In this document: positions 9,274-21,800 of the stretch, in pieces
Position numbering within the stretch: the stretch's first letter is position 1
How the letters are laid out: every line of letters begins with the position of its first letter
DNA from: Solidesulfovibrio magneticus RS-1
Lineage (GTDB): Bacteria > Desulfobacterota > Desulfovibrionia > Desulfovibrionales > Desulfovibrionaceae
Direction of reading: 5' to 3'
Length of the DNA: 64,000 bases
Assembly (NCBI RefSeq): GCF_000010665.1
Contig: NC_012796.1
Location: forward strand, 5,046,001-5,110,000
Notes under the pieces: generated by a model
What the model saw: only the letters and a program-made list of their open reading frames with translations
What the model was told of the DNA's origin: nothing
The model's database searches: none
Made by a program: the position numbers and the translations under genes

Positions 9274-11388
9274 GTGCGACTGTTTTCCAGCCTGTCGATC
9301 CGCAGCGGCCTGGTGCTGACCGCCCTGCTGGCCGTGTTGCCGGCCCTGGCCTTGCAATTGGCCACCGGGTTGGAGCATCGCCACCATCTGGAAACCGAGG
9401 CCAAAGCCGAAGTCTTCCGGGCCGCCGCCGCCATGGCCGAAGTCCAAGAAAGCATCACCGACAGCACGCGCCTGCTGCTCACCGCTCTGGCCGCCATGCC
9501 TGAACTGCGCGCCAGGGACGCCGCCGCCTGTTCCGCCCTGTTCGCCACGCTCCTGGACAAAAACCCTCTCTATACCAATATCCTGGCCACGGACGCCAGC
9601 GGCGACATGTTCGCCTCCGGCCTGCCGTTTGCCCTTCTCAACTTCAGTGACCGCAAATATTTTCGTGACGCCATGGCCACCCGCCAGTTCGTGGCCGGCG
9701 AATACATCGTCAGCCGCACCACCGGCACGCCGTCCTTTCCCTTTGCCCTACCCATCCTCGACGAGACCGGACAGGCCGTCGGCGTGTTGATCGCCGCCGT
9801 CAAGCTCGATTCCTTCGACGCCGTCTTCGCCAGGTTGCACATGCCTGGCGCAGCCAACCTGGGGCTGGCCGACCGCAACGGCATCCGGCTTTTTTACCGG
9901 CCGTTTAATCCGGCCAATCCCGTGGGCAGCCCCATCCGGCCGGCAGTCTACGACGCCATCCAGGCCGGCGGCGACGAAGGCTTGGCCTTGCTGCCCGGCT
10001 CCGATGGCGTCCTGCGCTACTACGCCTTTCGCAAGCTGCGCCTGTCCCCGACCGCGCCGCCCTACATGAGCCTTGTCGTCGGACTGCCCGAAAACGTTGT
10101 CCTGGCCCCGGCCAACCGGGCGCTGGCCGAGAACCTCGGCCTGCTGGCCGCCGCCGCCGCCCTGGCCCTGGGCGTGGCCTGGATTGTCGGCGGCCCCATC
10201 ATTACCCGGCAGCTGGCGCGCATTGCCGACACCGCCGCCCGCATCGGCCAGGGCGACCGCCAAGCCCGCACCGGCCTGCCTCACGACGTCTCGGGCCTGG
10301 GGCAGGTCGCCGCCAGCCTCGACGCCATGGCCGACCAGCTCGCCGCCAGCGACGCCGAGCGCGACCGGGCCTTGGCCGCCCTGCGGGCCAGCCAGCAGCG
10401 CCTGGCTCATATCACCGCCTCCATGCCCGACTGGATCTGGGAGACCGACACCGATGGGCGCTACGTCTATATGGGCGAAAAAGTGAAGGACGCCCTTGGG
10501 TATGAGCCGTCAGAACTCCTTGGCCGCAGCGTTTTCGATGGTCTGGCCCCGGGCGAGGAAGAAACCATGCGTCCGATCGTGGCCAAGGCCAGGGAAAACT
10601 GTCTGCCTATCCGCGATCTCATCAACTGGCGCATCGCGGCCGACGGCACGCGCCGCTGCCTCATGTGCAACGCCGTGCCCTGGCACGACGAGGACGGCAC
10701 GTTTCGCGGCTACCGCGGCGTGTCCAAGGACGTCACCAAGTGGGTCGAGACAGACAGGGCCGTGCGCGCCTCGTTGGCCGAAAAGGAGATTTTGCTCAAG
10801 GAAGTCCACCATAGGGTCAAAAACAACCTCCAGATCATCTCCAGCCTGCTCTATCTCCAGGCCGAGCAGGTGGACGATCCCGTGGCCCTGGAGAGCTTTC
10901 GCGTCAGCCGCAACCGCATCGCCTCCATGGCCCTGGTCCACGAGGAAATCTACCGCTCCGCCGACCTGGCCCGCATCCGCCTCGACAACTACATCCGGGA
11001 CTTGCTGCCCAAAATCTTCGGCCAGGTCGGCCAGGGCGCGCCCGTTGCCGTGGACTGCCGCCTCGACCCGGTCACCGTGCCCATCGAACAGGCCGTGCCG
11101 GCCGGCCTTGTGGTCAACGAACTGCTCACCAACGCCCACAAGCACGCCTTTCGGGACAACGAGCAAGCCCGCCTCGACGTGACCCTGGCCGTGCGGGACG
11201 GGTTCGTGGAAATCGACGTGGCCGACAACGGTCCCGGTCTGGCCCCGGATTTCGCCGTGGAAAGCACCGGCACCCTGGGCATGCAGCTCGTCGGCAACCT
11301 CGCCCGCCAGCTCGGCGGCCAGGTCACGGCCCGCAACGAGCACGGCGCGGTCTTCAGTCTCACCTTCCCGACTGCCGGCAGGACTTGA
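9274..11388 (+). CDS. sensor histidine kinase, Cache-HAMP-PAS-HisKA_2 type
   Basis: A 704-residue membrane kinase. It starts at GTG (9274) after an AAGGAGCGG ribosome site. An N-terminal transmembrane segment (LVLTALLAVLPALALQLA) is followed by a periplasmic dCache-like sensor (about 35-280, with LDKNPLYTNILATD and FSDRKYFRDA typical of such domains), a second membrane segment (about 288-308), HAMP, a PAS domain (about 375-490) and a HisKA_2 module with the phospho-acceptor in KEVHHRVKNNLQII (His512/513). A HATPase domain follows (NELLTNAHKHAF, DNGPGL). HisKA_2 kinases typically work with stand-alone response regulators. No partner gene is adjacent. It lies 30 bases after the YqjK-like gene. 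Confidence 0.92.
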   Translation: MRLFSSLSIRSGLVLTALLAVLPALALQLATGLEHRHHLETEAKAEVFRAAAAMAEVQESITDSTRLLLTALAAMPELRARDAAACSALFATLLDKNPLYTNILATDASGDMFASGLPFALLNFSDRKYFRDAMATRQFVAGEYIVSRTTGTPSFPFALPILDETGQAVGVLIAAVKLDSFDAVFARLHMPGAANLGLADRNGIRLFYRPFNPANPVGSPIRPAVYDAIQAGGDEGLALLPGSDGVLRYYAFRKLRLSPTAPPYMSLVVGLPENVVLAPANRALAENLGLLAAAAALALGVAWIVGGPIITRQLARIADTAARIGQGDRQARTGLPHDVSGLGQVAASLDAMADQLAASDAERDRALAALRASQQRLAHITASMPDWIWETDTDGRYVYMGEKVKDALGYEPSELLGRSVFDGLAPGEEETMRPIVAKARENCLPIRDLINWRIAADGTRRCLMCNAVPWHDEDGTFRGYRGVSKDVTKWVETDRAVRASLAEKEILLKEVHHRVKNNLQIISSLLYLQAEQVDDPVALESFRVSRNRIASMALVHEEIYRSADLARIRLDNYIRDLLPKIFGQVGQGAPVAVDCRLDPVTVPIEQAVPAGLVVNELLTNAHKHAFRDNEQARLDVTLAVRDGFVEIDVADNGPGLAPDFAVESTGTLGMQLVGNLARQLGGQVTARNEHGAVFSLTFPTAGRT

Positions 11389-11421
11389 CGCGCGCCCCCC
11401 GTCGCTCCCACACTACCCGAC

Positions 11422-12681
11422 ATGCCTGATCTTCCCGACGCCAACCGGCCCGAACCGGGCTTTGCCGACGCCCAGCCGACCTGCTGCTCAGCTCCCGCTG
11501 TCCGGCCGGACGGCCATCCCGGCCCGAACAGCGCCGTCCCCCGCCCCGACGCCTGCGCCGTGATCCTGGCCGCCGGCCTGTCCTCGCGCATGGCCGGGCC
11601 GCTCAAACCGGTGCTCCCCCTGGCCGGCGAAACGCCGCTTTCCCGGCTGGCCGGCACCTTTCGCCAGGCTGGCCTTACCGACATCCTCGTGGCCGGCGGC
11701 CATCGTCAGGCCGAGGTCGCGGCCGAGGCCGAGCGCCTGGGCCTGCGCTTCGTCTTTAATCCCTATTACGAGACCGGCATGTTCTCCACGGTCAAGGCCG
11801 CCCTGGCCGCCGTGCCCAAGAGCTGCCGCCGGTTGCTGCTCACCCCGGCCGACATCCCGCTCTTTCGCCCGGCCACGGTGGCCCGGCTGCTGGCCCGGGC
11901 CGAGGCCCCGGACGCGCCGCCCGTGCTCTATCCGACCTTTGGCGGGCAGCCCGGCCATCCGCCCTGTCTTGACGCGGCGCTCTTGCCGGCCGTCCTGGCC
12001 TACGGCGGCGACGACGGCCTGCGCGCCGCCCTGGACCCGTTTCCCCAGGCCGGGGTGGCCGTGCCCGACGAGCTGATCCTGGCCGACATGGATACCCCGG
12101 CCGACTACGCCAGGCTGGATGCCCGGGCCGCCCGCCTCGGCATCCCCTCCGTGGCCGAAGCCGAGGCGCTGCTCGCCGTCGAGGCCGTGCCGCCCCAGGG
12201 GCTGGCCCACGCCCGGGGCGTGGCCGCCGTGGCCCTGGGCCTGGCCCGAAGCTTAAACGATGCCGGCGCGGCCCTGGACCTGGAGTTGGTCGAGGCGGCC
12301 GCGCTGCTCCACGACGTGGCCAAGGGCCGGCCCAAACACGAGCAAGCCGGCGGCGAACTGCTTTTTGCCCTCGGGTTCGAGGTGGCCGCCGCCATCGTCG
12401 CCGCCCACCGCGACATCGCCCTGGCTCCCGACGCCCCGGTCACCGAACGCGAGATCGTCTATCTGGCCGACAAGTTCGTCCACGGCCGCTGGCTCGTGCC
12501 CGTGCCCGTGCGCTTCGGCCAAAAACTCGACCTGTTCGCCCACGACCCGCAGGCCGTGGCCGCCATCACCCGCCGCCGCCAAAACGCGCTCACCGTGCTC
12601 GCCCGGGTCGAGGCCGGCCTGTCCCGGCCGCTCCCCGACATCCTGGCCGACACGGGCCTGACCTGGGAGGTCCTCCCATGA
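11422..12681 (+). CDS. MobA-like nucleotidyltransferase fused to an HD domain
   Basis: A 419-residue two-domain protein. Residues about 45-240 are a MobA/MocA-type NTP transferase (CAVILAAGLSSRMAG, then LLLTPADIPLF and PTFGGQPGHPP). Residues about 250-410 are an HD hydrolase-like domain (H-x-R and LLHDVAKGRPKHE). MocA-type enzymes attach CMP to molybdopterin. Combined with an HD domain and the phosphatase next door, this looks like a molybdenum-cofactor or nucleotide-sugar maturation function, but the substrate cannot be assigned. The first 40 or so residues are low complexity and no good ribosome site precedes 11422, so the true start may be further in (GTG at 11560 is possible). It overlaps the next gene by four bases. 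Confidence 0.82.
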   Translation: MPDLPDANRPEPGFADAQPTCCSAPAVRPDGHPGPNSAVPRPDACAVILAAGLSSRMAGPLKPVLPLAGETPLSRLAGTFRQAGLTDILVAGGHRQAEVAAEAERLGLRFVFNPYYETGMFSTVKAALAAVPKSCRRLLLTPADIPLFRPATVARLLARAEAPDAPPVLYPTFGGQPGHPPCLDAALLPAVLAYGGDDGLRAALDPFPQAGVAVPDELILADMDTPADYARLDARAARLGIPSVAEAEALLAVEAVPPQGLAHARGVAAVALGLARSLNDAGAALDLELVEAAALLHDVAKGRPKHEQAGGELLFALGFEVAAAIVAAHRDIALAPDAPVTEREIVYLADKFVHGRWLVPVPVRFGQKLDLFAHDPQAVAAITRRRQNALTVLARVEAGLSRPLPDILADTGLTWEVLP

Positions 12682-13295
12682 GTACGCTCTATCTCATGCG
12701 CCACGGGGCCATCGTCCAAAGCCACCCCCGCCGGTTCGTCGGCCAGACCGACCATCCGCTCACCGACGAAGGCCGGGCCCAGGCCGCCCTGTGGCGCGAG
12801 GCCCTGGCCGACGTGCCCTTCACCGCCGCCGTCTCCTCCGACCTGTCCCGCTGCCGCGAAACCGCCGCCATCGTGCTCGGCGGCCGCGACCTCATGGTGC
12901 GCCCCGAACCGCGCCTGCGCGAAATCGCCCTGGGCGCCTTCGAAGGCCTCACCGTGGACGAAGTGCGCGAGCGTTTCCCCGGAGCCTACGAACGCCGGGG
13001 CTGCGACATCGCCGGGTTCACCCCCCAAGGCGGCGAAAGCTTCGCCGACGTCCAGACCCGGGCCGTGGCCGCCCTGGCCGAACTGGCCCCGCTGTGCGGC
13101 AATGTCCTGGTCGTGGCCCACGGCGGCGTCAACCGCACCATCCTGTGCCACGCCCTGGGCCTGGACCTGACGCGGCTGTTCCGCCTGGGCCAGGACTACT
13201 GCCGCCTCAATCTCCTCGACCTCTCCCCGGACTGCTGGCGCGTCGATGCCGTCAACCTCGCCCCGACGCTGCCGTGGCGGTTTATAGGACCTTGA
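12678..13295 (+). CDS. histidine phosphatase (phosphoglycerate mutase-like)
   Basis: A 205-residue member of the histidine phosphatase superfamily: the catalytic RHG motif is in LYLMRHGAIV (His9), with a second conserved histidine in VLVVAHGGVNRTI. SSDLSRCRETA and LREIALGAFEGLT are also typical of the alpha-ribazole phosphatase/phosphoglycerate mutase group. The start codon overlaps the stop of the MobA/HD gene (ATGA), so the two are translationally coupled and probably share a pathway. Cobalamin alpha-ribazole phosphatase (CobC) is one possibility, but the neighbour argues for another phospho-substrate. Confidence 0.85.
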   Translation: MSTLYLMRHGAIVQSHPRRFVGQTDHPLTDEGRAQAALWREALADVPFTAAVSSDLSRCRETAAIVLGGRDLMVRPEPRLREIALGAFEGLTVDEVRERFPGAYERRGCDIAGFTPQGGESFADVQTRAVAALAELAPLCGNVLVVAHGGVNRTILCHALGLDLTRLFRLGQDYCRLNLLDLSPDCWRVDAVNLAPTLPWRFIGP

Positions 13296-13305
13296 AGAAG
13301 AGGAA

Positions 13306-13365
13306 GATGCCTCCGGCGGCCAAAGGGGCTGAGCCCCTTTGGAAACCCCACCTGGGGAGGGTGGA
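13306..13365 (+). repeat. GCCTCCGGCGG 3'-end repeat, copy B (variant stem)
   Basis: Begins GATGCCTCCGGCGG. The hairpin here is CCAAAGGGGC, loop TGA, GCCCCTTTGG, so both arms differ from copies A, D and E but remain complementary. It lies eleven bases after the histidine phosphatase stop, in the same orientation as the gene. Confidence 0.75.
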
Positions 13366-13503
13366 AGGGGACGAAGGAACGCGGGGCATGGGAGCAGCGA
13401 CGCTGTATTTCCCATTGTCTTGCTATGAAACGCGTCGCAGCAGGACGCGGCGACACATCAAAAAAACCAGAAACCGCCGTTGACAAGCGTTCCAGGCGAT
13501 GCA

Positions 13504-14711
13504 ATGCCCTGGAACATGCGAAATCTGCTTGTCATTTCCTGCGTCATGGCCGCCGTTCTGGTCGGGTGTTCCGGCGAAAAACCGCTCAGAAAGGCCGAAG
13601 GCCGCACGGTCGACGTGCCTGTTCGCGTCGCAGCCCGGGCCGACGCGGTGGAATGCCGCTCGTTTCCCGCCCAGGTGGAGTCCGAACAAAGCGTCACCCT
13701 GTCCAGCAAGGCCACCGGCACCGTGGTGGCCGTCATGGCCGAGGAAGGGCAGAAGCTCAAGGCCGGCGCGCCCATCTTGCGCCTGGACGAGCGCGAGCTG
13801 GCCGGCCAGGAACAGGCCCTTTCCGCCGAACGCGACCAGGCCCGGCGCGAGAAGGAAGCCCTGGCCGCCCGGGCCGCCCTGGCCCGGACCACCCTGGAGC
13901 GCGTCTCTCGGCTGCTCGGCCAAAAGGCCGTGAGCCAGGAGGACTACGACAAGGCCCGGGCCGAGGCCGACGCCCTGGCCCGCCAGATCGACGCCACCGC
14001 CGCCAAGGAACAGGCCGTGGCCTCCCGCATGGCCGAACTGGCCGTGCTGCGCGGCTATGCCACGGTCACCGCGCCCTTCGAGGGCATCCTGGCCCGGCGC
14101 TATGTCGACAAGGGGGCCTTCGTGGCTGCCGGCGCGCCCCTGGCCCTGCTCGACGCCACCACCGGCCGTTTCGATCTGGCCGCCCAGGTGGACGAAACCC
14201 TGCTCCCGGCCCTGCGCCAGGGCCAGACCATCCTGGCCGCCGTGCCGGGGCTGGCCCCCAAGCCCTTTCCCGTCACCGTGGCCGCCGTGGTCGGCCGCAT
14301 CGACCCGGCCAGCCGGTCGTTCAAGATCAAATGCACCTTGCCCGAGGCCGTGCCCGAAGCGAGCGGCCCGCCCCGGGCCGGCATGTTCGGCCGGGTCTAT
14401 GTGCCGGCCCGCACCGCCCAAAAACTCCTGCTGCCGGCCGTCTGCCTGAGCCTTCGCGGCGACCTGCCCATGGCCGCCGTGGCCGGGCCGGACGGGACGC
14501 TTAACCTGCGCGTGGTCAAGACCGGCGGCAGCTTCGTCGCCGTGGCTTTTGCCGGCGCCACCTATCTGACCGATTCCGAAGCCTTCGAGGGCCAGGCCGG
14601 CGACGACCGGTTCGTGGAGATCATAAGCGGTCTGGCCGACGGCGACCGGGTGGCCTGCCCGACCGGGGCGACCCTGCGCGACGGTGACCGGCTGGCTCCC
14701 GGAGCCGGCCA

Positions 14712-14715
<4 letters not shown>
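13504..14715 (+). CDS. RND efflux periplasmic adaptor (membrane fusion) lipoprotein
   Basis: About 403 residues. Residues 1-24 form a lipoprotein signal (ISCVMAAVLVGCSG). A lipoyl/barrel-sandwich region (VTLSSKATGTVVAVMAEEGQKLKAG), a helical hairpin rich in Ala/Glu/Arg (about 95-180), the second lipoyl half (ATVTAPFEGILARRYVDKGAFV) and beta-barrel domains follow, as in HlyD/AcrA-type adaptors. The ATG at 13504 is chosen; 13516 is an in-frame alternative and a TTG at 13480 is less likely. It overlaps the RND pump by four bases (GTGA), so they form one unit. No outer-membrane channel or regulator gene is adjacent. Confidence 0.9.
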
Positions 14716-17972
<3,257 letters not shown>

Positions 17973-17982
17973 TTCCACCCCC

Positions 17983-18025
17983 AAAAAAACGACAAAGGCG
18001 GCCGGAACCCCAGTCCAGGCCGCCT
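17983..18025 (-). terminator. intrinsic terminator for the nrdJ/membrane-protein genes
   Basis: Read on the minus strand, AGGCGGCC (18025-18018) pairs with GGCCGCCT (18003-17996), followed by TTTGTCG and seven T residues (17989-17983). It lies downstream of the minus-strand gene ending at 18173 and directly faces the RND pump. Confidence 0.65.
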
Positions 18026-18074
18026 GCATAGGGCGCGTCTCGCGCCCTTAAAGACCTTCAGCGCCTCGCCCGCG

Positions 18075-18136
18075 CCCCCCTTTAACCCTTTCCCCATTCG
18101 GGGGGTCTGGGGGCCTGCGGCCCCCAGCCGCCGGCA
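18075..18136 (-). repeat. GCCTCCGGCGG 3'-end repeat, copy C
   Basis: In minus-strand sense: GCCGGCGG, hairpin CTGGGGGCC-GCA-GGCCCCCAG, C-run, then GGAAAGGGTTAAAGGGG. It lies 36 bases after the stop of the minus-strand gene at 18173 and has the same orientation as that gene. Confidence 0.78.
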
Positions 18137-18172
18137 CTCTTCCGCCTTTCGCCTTCCGCTTCCGCCTCACGA

Positions 18173-18769
18173 CTACCCCTGCCTCCCCCGCAGGTCGTCG
18201 AACTGGCGGCGGACGGTTTCCAGGCGGCGGCGGTAGCTTTCCGCGTCGCCGTATTCCAGGAACCGGTGGTAGCGCGAGTGGGTGGCCTTGGGGGTGCGGG
18301 CGTGGCGCACCGGGCACCAGTATTGTTCGGTGCGGGCGGCCACTTCGCGCACGAAGCCGAGCAGGCCGTTGAAGTAGCTGCAGTAGACGCAATTGAGCTT
18401 TTCGATCCAGTTGAGATAGGACAGGGCGTAGCGGTCGATGACGATGTAGTCGCCGCGCCGCACCCTTGGGATGCCGTAGATGGGAAAGCACACGAGCTGG
18501 TAGAGGGAGACGGTGAGGTCCATGAGCAGGGCCGGTATGACCGCGCCCCAGATGACCGGGATGGTGAGGATCATGAGGAACCCGGATTCGTAGACGTAAG
18601 CCGACCATTTCTTGGCCAGCAGCTTATGCTGGCGGATGATTTCCCGAGTGAAATGGACTTTTTTGCGTTCGATGGTGTAGCGCGCCTCGGCGCCGACCTG
18701 TTCGAACTCTGCGGCGAGTTCCTTTTCCAGGGCCTCCATGCGGGCGATGATGTCCTCGATCTTGCTCAA
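18173..18769 (-). CDS. conserved membrane protein of unknown function downstream of nrdJ
   Basis: About 198 residues. It has an N-terminal charged helix (KIEDIIARMEALEKELAAEF), the stretch RQHKLLAKKWSAYVYES, two hydrophobic segments (FLMILTIPVIWGAVIPALLM and LYQLVCFPIYGI), and a soluble C-terminus with paired cysteines (KLNCVYCSYFNGL) plus RTEQYWCPVRHA. I recognise it as a widely distributed conserved membrane protein, but no function is known to me. The start is placed at TTG 18769, five bases after GAGG; ATG 18739 is the alternative. The gap to nrdJ is 85 bases and holds a perfect hairpin. Confidence 0.75.
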   Translation of the reverse strand: MSKIEDIIARMEALEKELAAEFEQVGAEARYTIERKKVHFTREIIRQHKLLAKKWSAYVYESGFLMILTIPVIWGAVIPALLMDLTVSLYQLVCFPIYGIPRVRRGDYIVIDRYALSYLNWIEKLNCVYCSYFNGLLGFVREVAARTEQYWCPVRHARTPKATHSRYHRFLEYGDAESYRRRLETVRRQFDDLRGRQG

Positions 18770-18810
18770 GGGGACCTCGTGAAGGGGTTGGCGACGGGTG
18801 AAACGGTCCC

Positions 18811-18845
18811 GCGCGTCGTCAGGGGACAAGCCCCTGACGACGCGC
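18811..18845. other. perfect 15-base hairpin directly after nrdJ
   Basis: GCGCGTCGTCAGGGG (18811-18825) and CCCCTGACGACGCGC (18831-18845) flank a 5-base loop, nine bases after the nrdJ stop. No T-run follows on the minus strand, so it is more likely an mRNA-stabilising or attenuating hairpin between nrdJ and the membrane protein gene than a full terminator. Confidence 0.6.
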
Positions 18846-18854
18846 GCAGCCGCA

Positions 18855-21800
18855 TTAGCCGCACTTGGTGTAGCCGCAGCCCTTGCAGACGTGGCAGCCT
18901 TCCTCGAAGACGAGGTCGGCTCCGCAGTCCGGGCATTGGGGATGGGACAGGTTGCCGGTTTCGTCGCGCACGGTCTGGCCTTGGAGGTAGCGATTCTCCA
19001 GCACCCAGGACACGGCATCGGGAATGGACAGCAGCAGGCCCTTTTTCTGGAACACCGGGTTTTCGCCGCCGATGCCCTTGAGCTGGCCCACGATGTCGGC
19101 CACCTCGACGCCCGAACGTAGGGCCAGGGAGACGAGCCGTCCGATGGCTTCGGCCTTGGCCGTGACCGAGCGGCCGGATTTGCCGATGGTGGCGAAGACC
19201 TCGAAGGGCTTGCCGTCGATCTCGTTGACGGTGAGGTAGAGTTCGCCCAGGCCCGTCTTGACCTTCTGGGTGAAGCCGAAAACGATGTCCGGGCGGTTGC
19301 GCACCTTGCTTTGGGGCTTGGCCGGATCGACCGGCGCGCCGTCGCCGGTGCACAGCACCTGGTTGGACTTGCAGCCGTCGCGGTAGACGGTCACGCCCTT
19401 GCAGCCCAGTTCGTAGGCCAGCCAGTAGATCTCGCGGATCTCTTCCTTGGTGGCGCTGTTTGGCAGATTGACGGTCTTGGACACGGCGTTGTCGGTGTAT
19501 TTCTGGAAGGCGGCCTGCATCTTGAGGTGCCAGACCGGTTCGATGTCCATGGCCGTGACGAAGACCTCGCGCAGGGCCTCGGGCAAAAGGCCGATGTGGG
19601 CGATGGAGCCTTTGCGGGTGACCTCTTCCATGAGGGCGTCGGAGTGCGCCCCGGCCTCGCGCAGGGCGGTGACGAAGTGGGGGTTGGCCTCCACGAGCTT
19701 TTCGCCGTCCATGACGTGGCGGGCGAACGACAGGGCGAACAGCGGTTCGATGCCCGAGGAGCAGCCGGCGATGATGGACAGCGTGCCGGTGGGAGCGATG
19801 GTGGTGGTGGTGGCGTTGCGGTAGGGGCCGAGGTTGCGCTTGCCGTAGATGGACTCGGGATAGGCCGGGAAAGCCCCGCGCTCGGCGGCCAGGGTCTTGG
19901 AGGCGCTGCGGGCCTCGGCCTGGACGGTCTCCATGAGCTTTTCGGCCAGGGTCAGGGCCTCGGTGCTGTCGTAGGGGATGCGCAGCAGATAGAGCAGGTC
20001 GGCAAATCCCATGACGCCCAGGCCGATCTTGCGGTTGGCCCGGACCATCTCGGTGATCTGGTCCAGGGGATAGCGCGAGGCGTCGATGACGTTGTCGAGG
20101 AAGCGCACGGCCAGATGCACGGTCTCGGCCAGGCCGGCCCAATCGATGCCGTCCGGGGCCGAGGGGTCGTAAAAGACCGACAGGTTGATGGAGCCGAGGT
20201 TGCAGGCCTCGTAGGGGAGCAACGGCTGTTCGCCGCAGTTGTGGGCCACCAGGCCGCAGGCGTCGAAGCGGTTTTCGCCGGGCACTTGCACATCGTAGAC
20301 GGTTTCCTCGCCGTCGGGAACGAGCGCCTCCACCGTGGCCAGGAAGGTCTCGCGGTTGAGCCGGCGCTTGTAGCCGGCCAGGAGGGCTTCCAGGCGAGCG
20401 GCCTTGTCCTCGTCGCGGAAACCCACCACCTCGCGGAAGCGGGCCATGTTCTCGCCGGCGATGACCAGTTCGTGCTGGCTTTTGACGGCATAGGCCTTCA
20501 CGCCGCCCTTGCCGTCGGGGAGCAGGGACTGCCCGGCCTCGCGGCGATTGCGGTAGATGGTCGAGGCGATGCCGTGGCGCAGCAACATGCGCTGCACGGC
20601 CTCAAGGGTGGCCAGGTCGGACTGGGACAGGCGGATGCTGACGCCCTTTTGGCGCGTGCCCTGGACCGAGCCGTCGGCATCGAACAGGCCGCCGAGAAAA
20701 CCCCGGGAAAATTCGCTGGAGCAGCGTTCCACCTCGGGAGTCAGGCGCTTGTTGCCCGGCGACATGCCCAGATCGTGGCAGATGGATTTGAGCGCCCCAA
20801 GGCTCATGCGCCATTCGTCGCGGCCGGCGACGCCCGCCCAGCCGGTGAAGTCGCTGCGGTGGGGCTGGGTCTTGGCAAAGGCGAAAGCCGCCTCCATGAC
20901 GCCGCTTCGGGGGAACGGGTCGCCGTTGGCAACTTCGGCCCGGGTCCAGAAGGACAGGACGGCCTTGTCCTGCTTGAGCGTGCCGTCGCCCAGGAGCAGG
21001 CCGACCAGATAGCCCTCGGCCAGACCGTACTTGCCGGGCCAGGCGGCCAGGCCGCGATGATCGCCAAGGACCAGCTTGTCGCCGGGGGCGAGGCTGGCGG
21101 CTTCGACCCAGGTCGCGCCGAGGCGGCCGGTTTCGCCGGCGGCCCGCAGCATCTTGTGGTCGCCGGTCAGGCGCAGGCTGTGCCCTTCGCGGGTGATCAG
21201 GCGATGGACGGGCTTGACGCCGGTGACGAAAAAGCCTTCGGTGGTGGAAGGATGCACGGCCCCGTCGAGCACCAGGGGCACGGTGCGGCCGGTCAGTTCC
21301 CGGGCCTGCCGGGGGCCGTCGGCGGTCATGACCCAGGTGTCGCCGGTGACGCACGGGTTGGTCGACTCGATGGCTCCCAGGGCCGGGGTGGGATTGTCGC
21401 GGTTGATGCGGTCGAGAAAGACGATGCCCGGATCGCCGGATTCCCAGGCCTTGCGCACGAGCAGCGCAAAGACCTCGGGCGCGGACAGGCTGCCCCGCTT
21501 GGAGCCGTCGCGGGGGTCGATGAGGTCGTAGTCCTCGCCCTTTTCTACGGCCTGCATGAAACGCTCGGTGAGCGCCACCGAGATGTTGAAGTTGGTCAGC
21601 TCGCCCTCGCGCTCCTTGCAGGCGATAAATTCCAGGATGTCGGGATGGTCGATGCGCAGGATGCCCATGTTGGCCCCGCGCCGCGTGCCGCCCTGTTTGA
21701 CCTGTTCGGTGGCGGTGTTGAAAATCCGCATGAAGGAGACCGGTCCCGAGGCCACGCCGCCGGTGGAGCCGACCCGGCTTTTTTTGGGCCGCAGCCGGGA

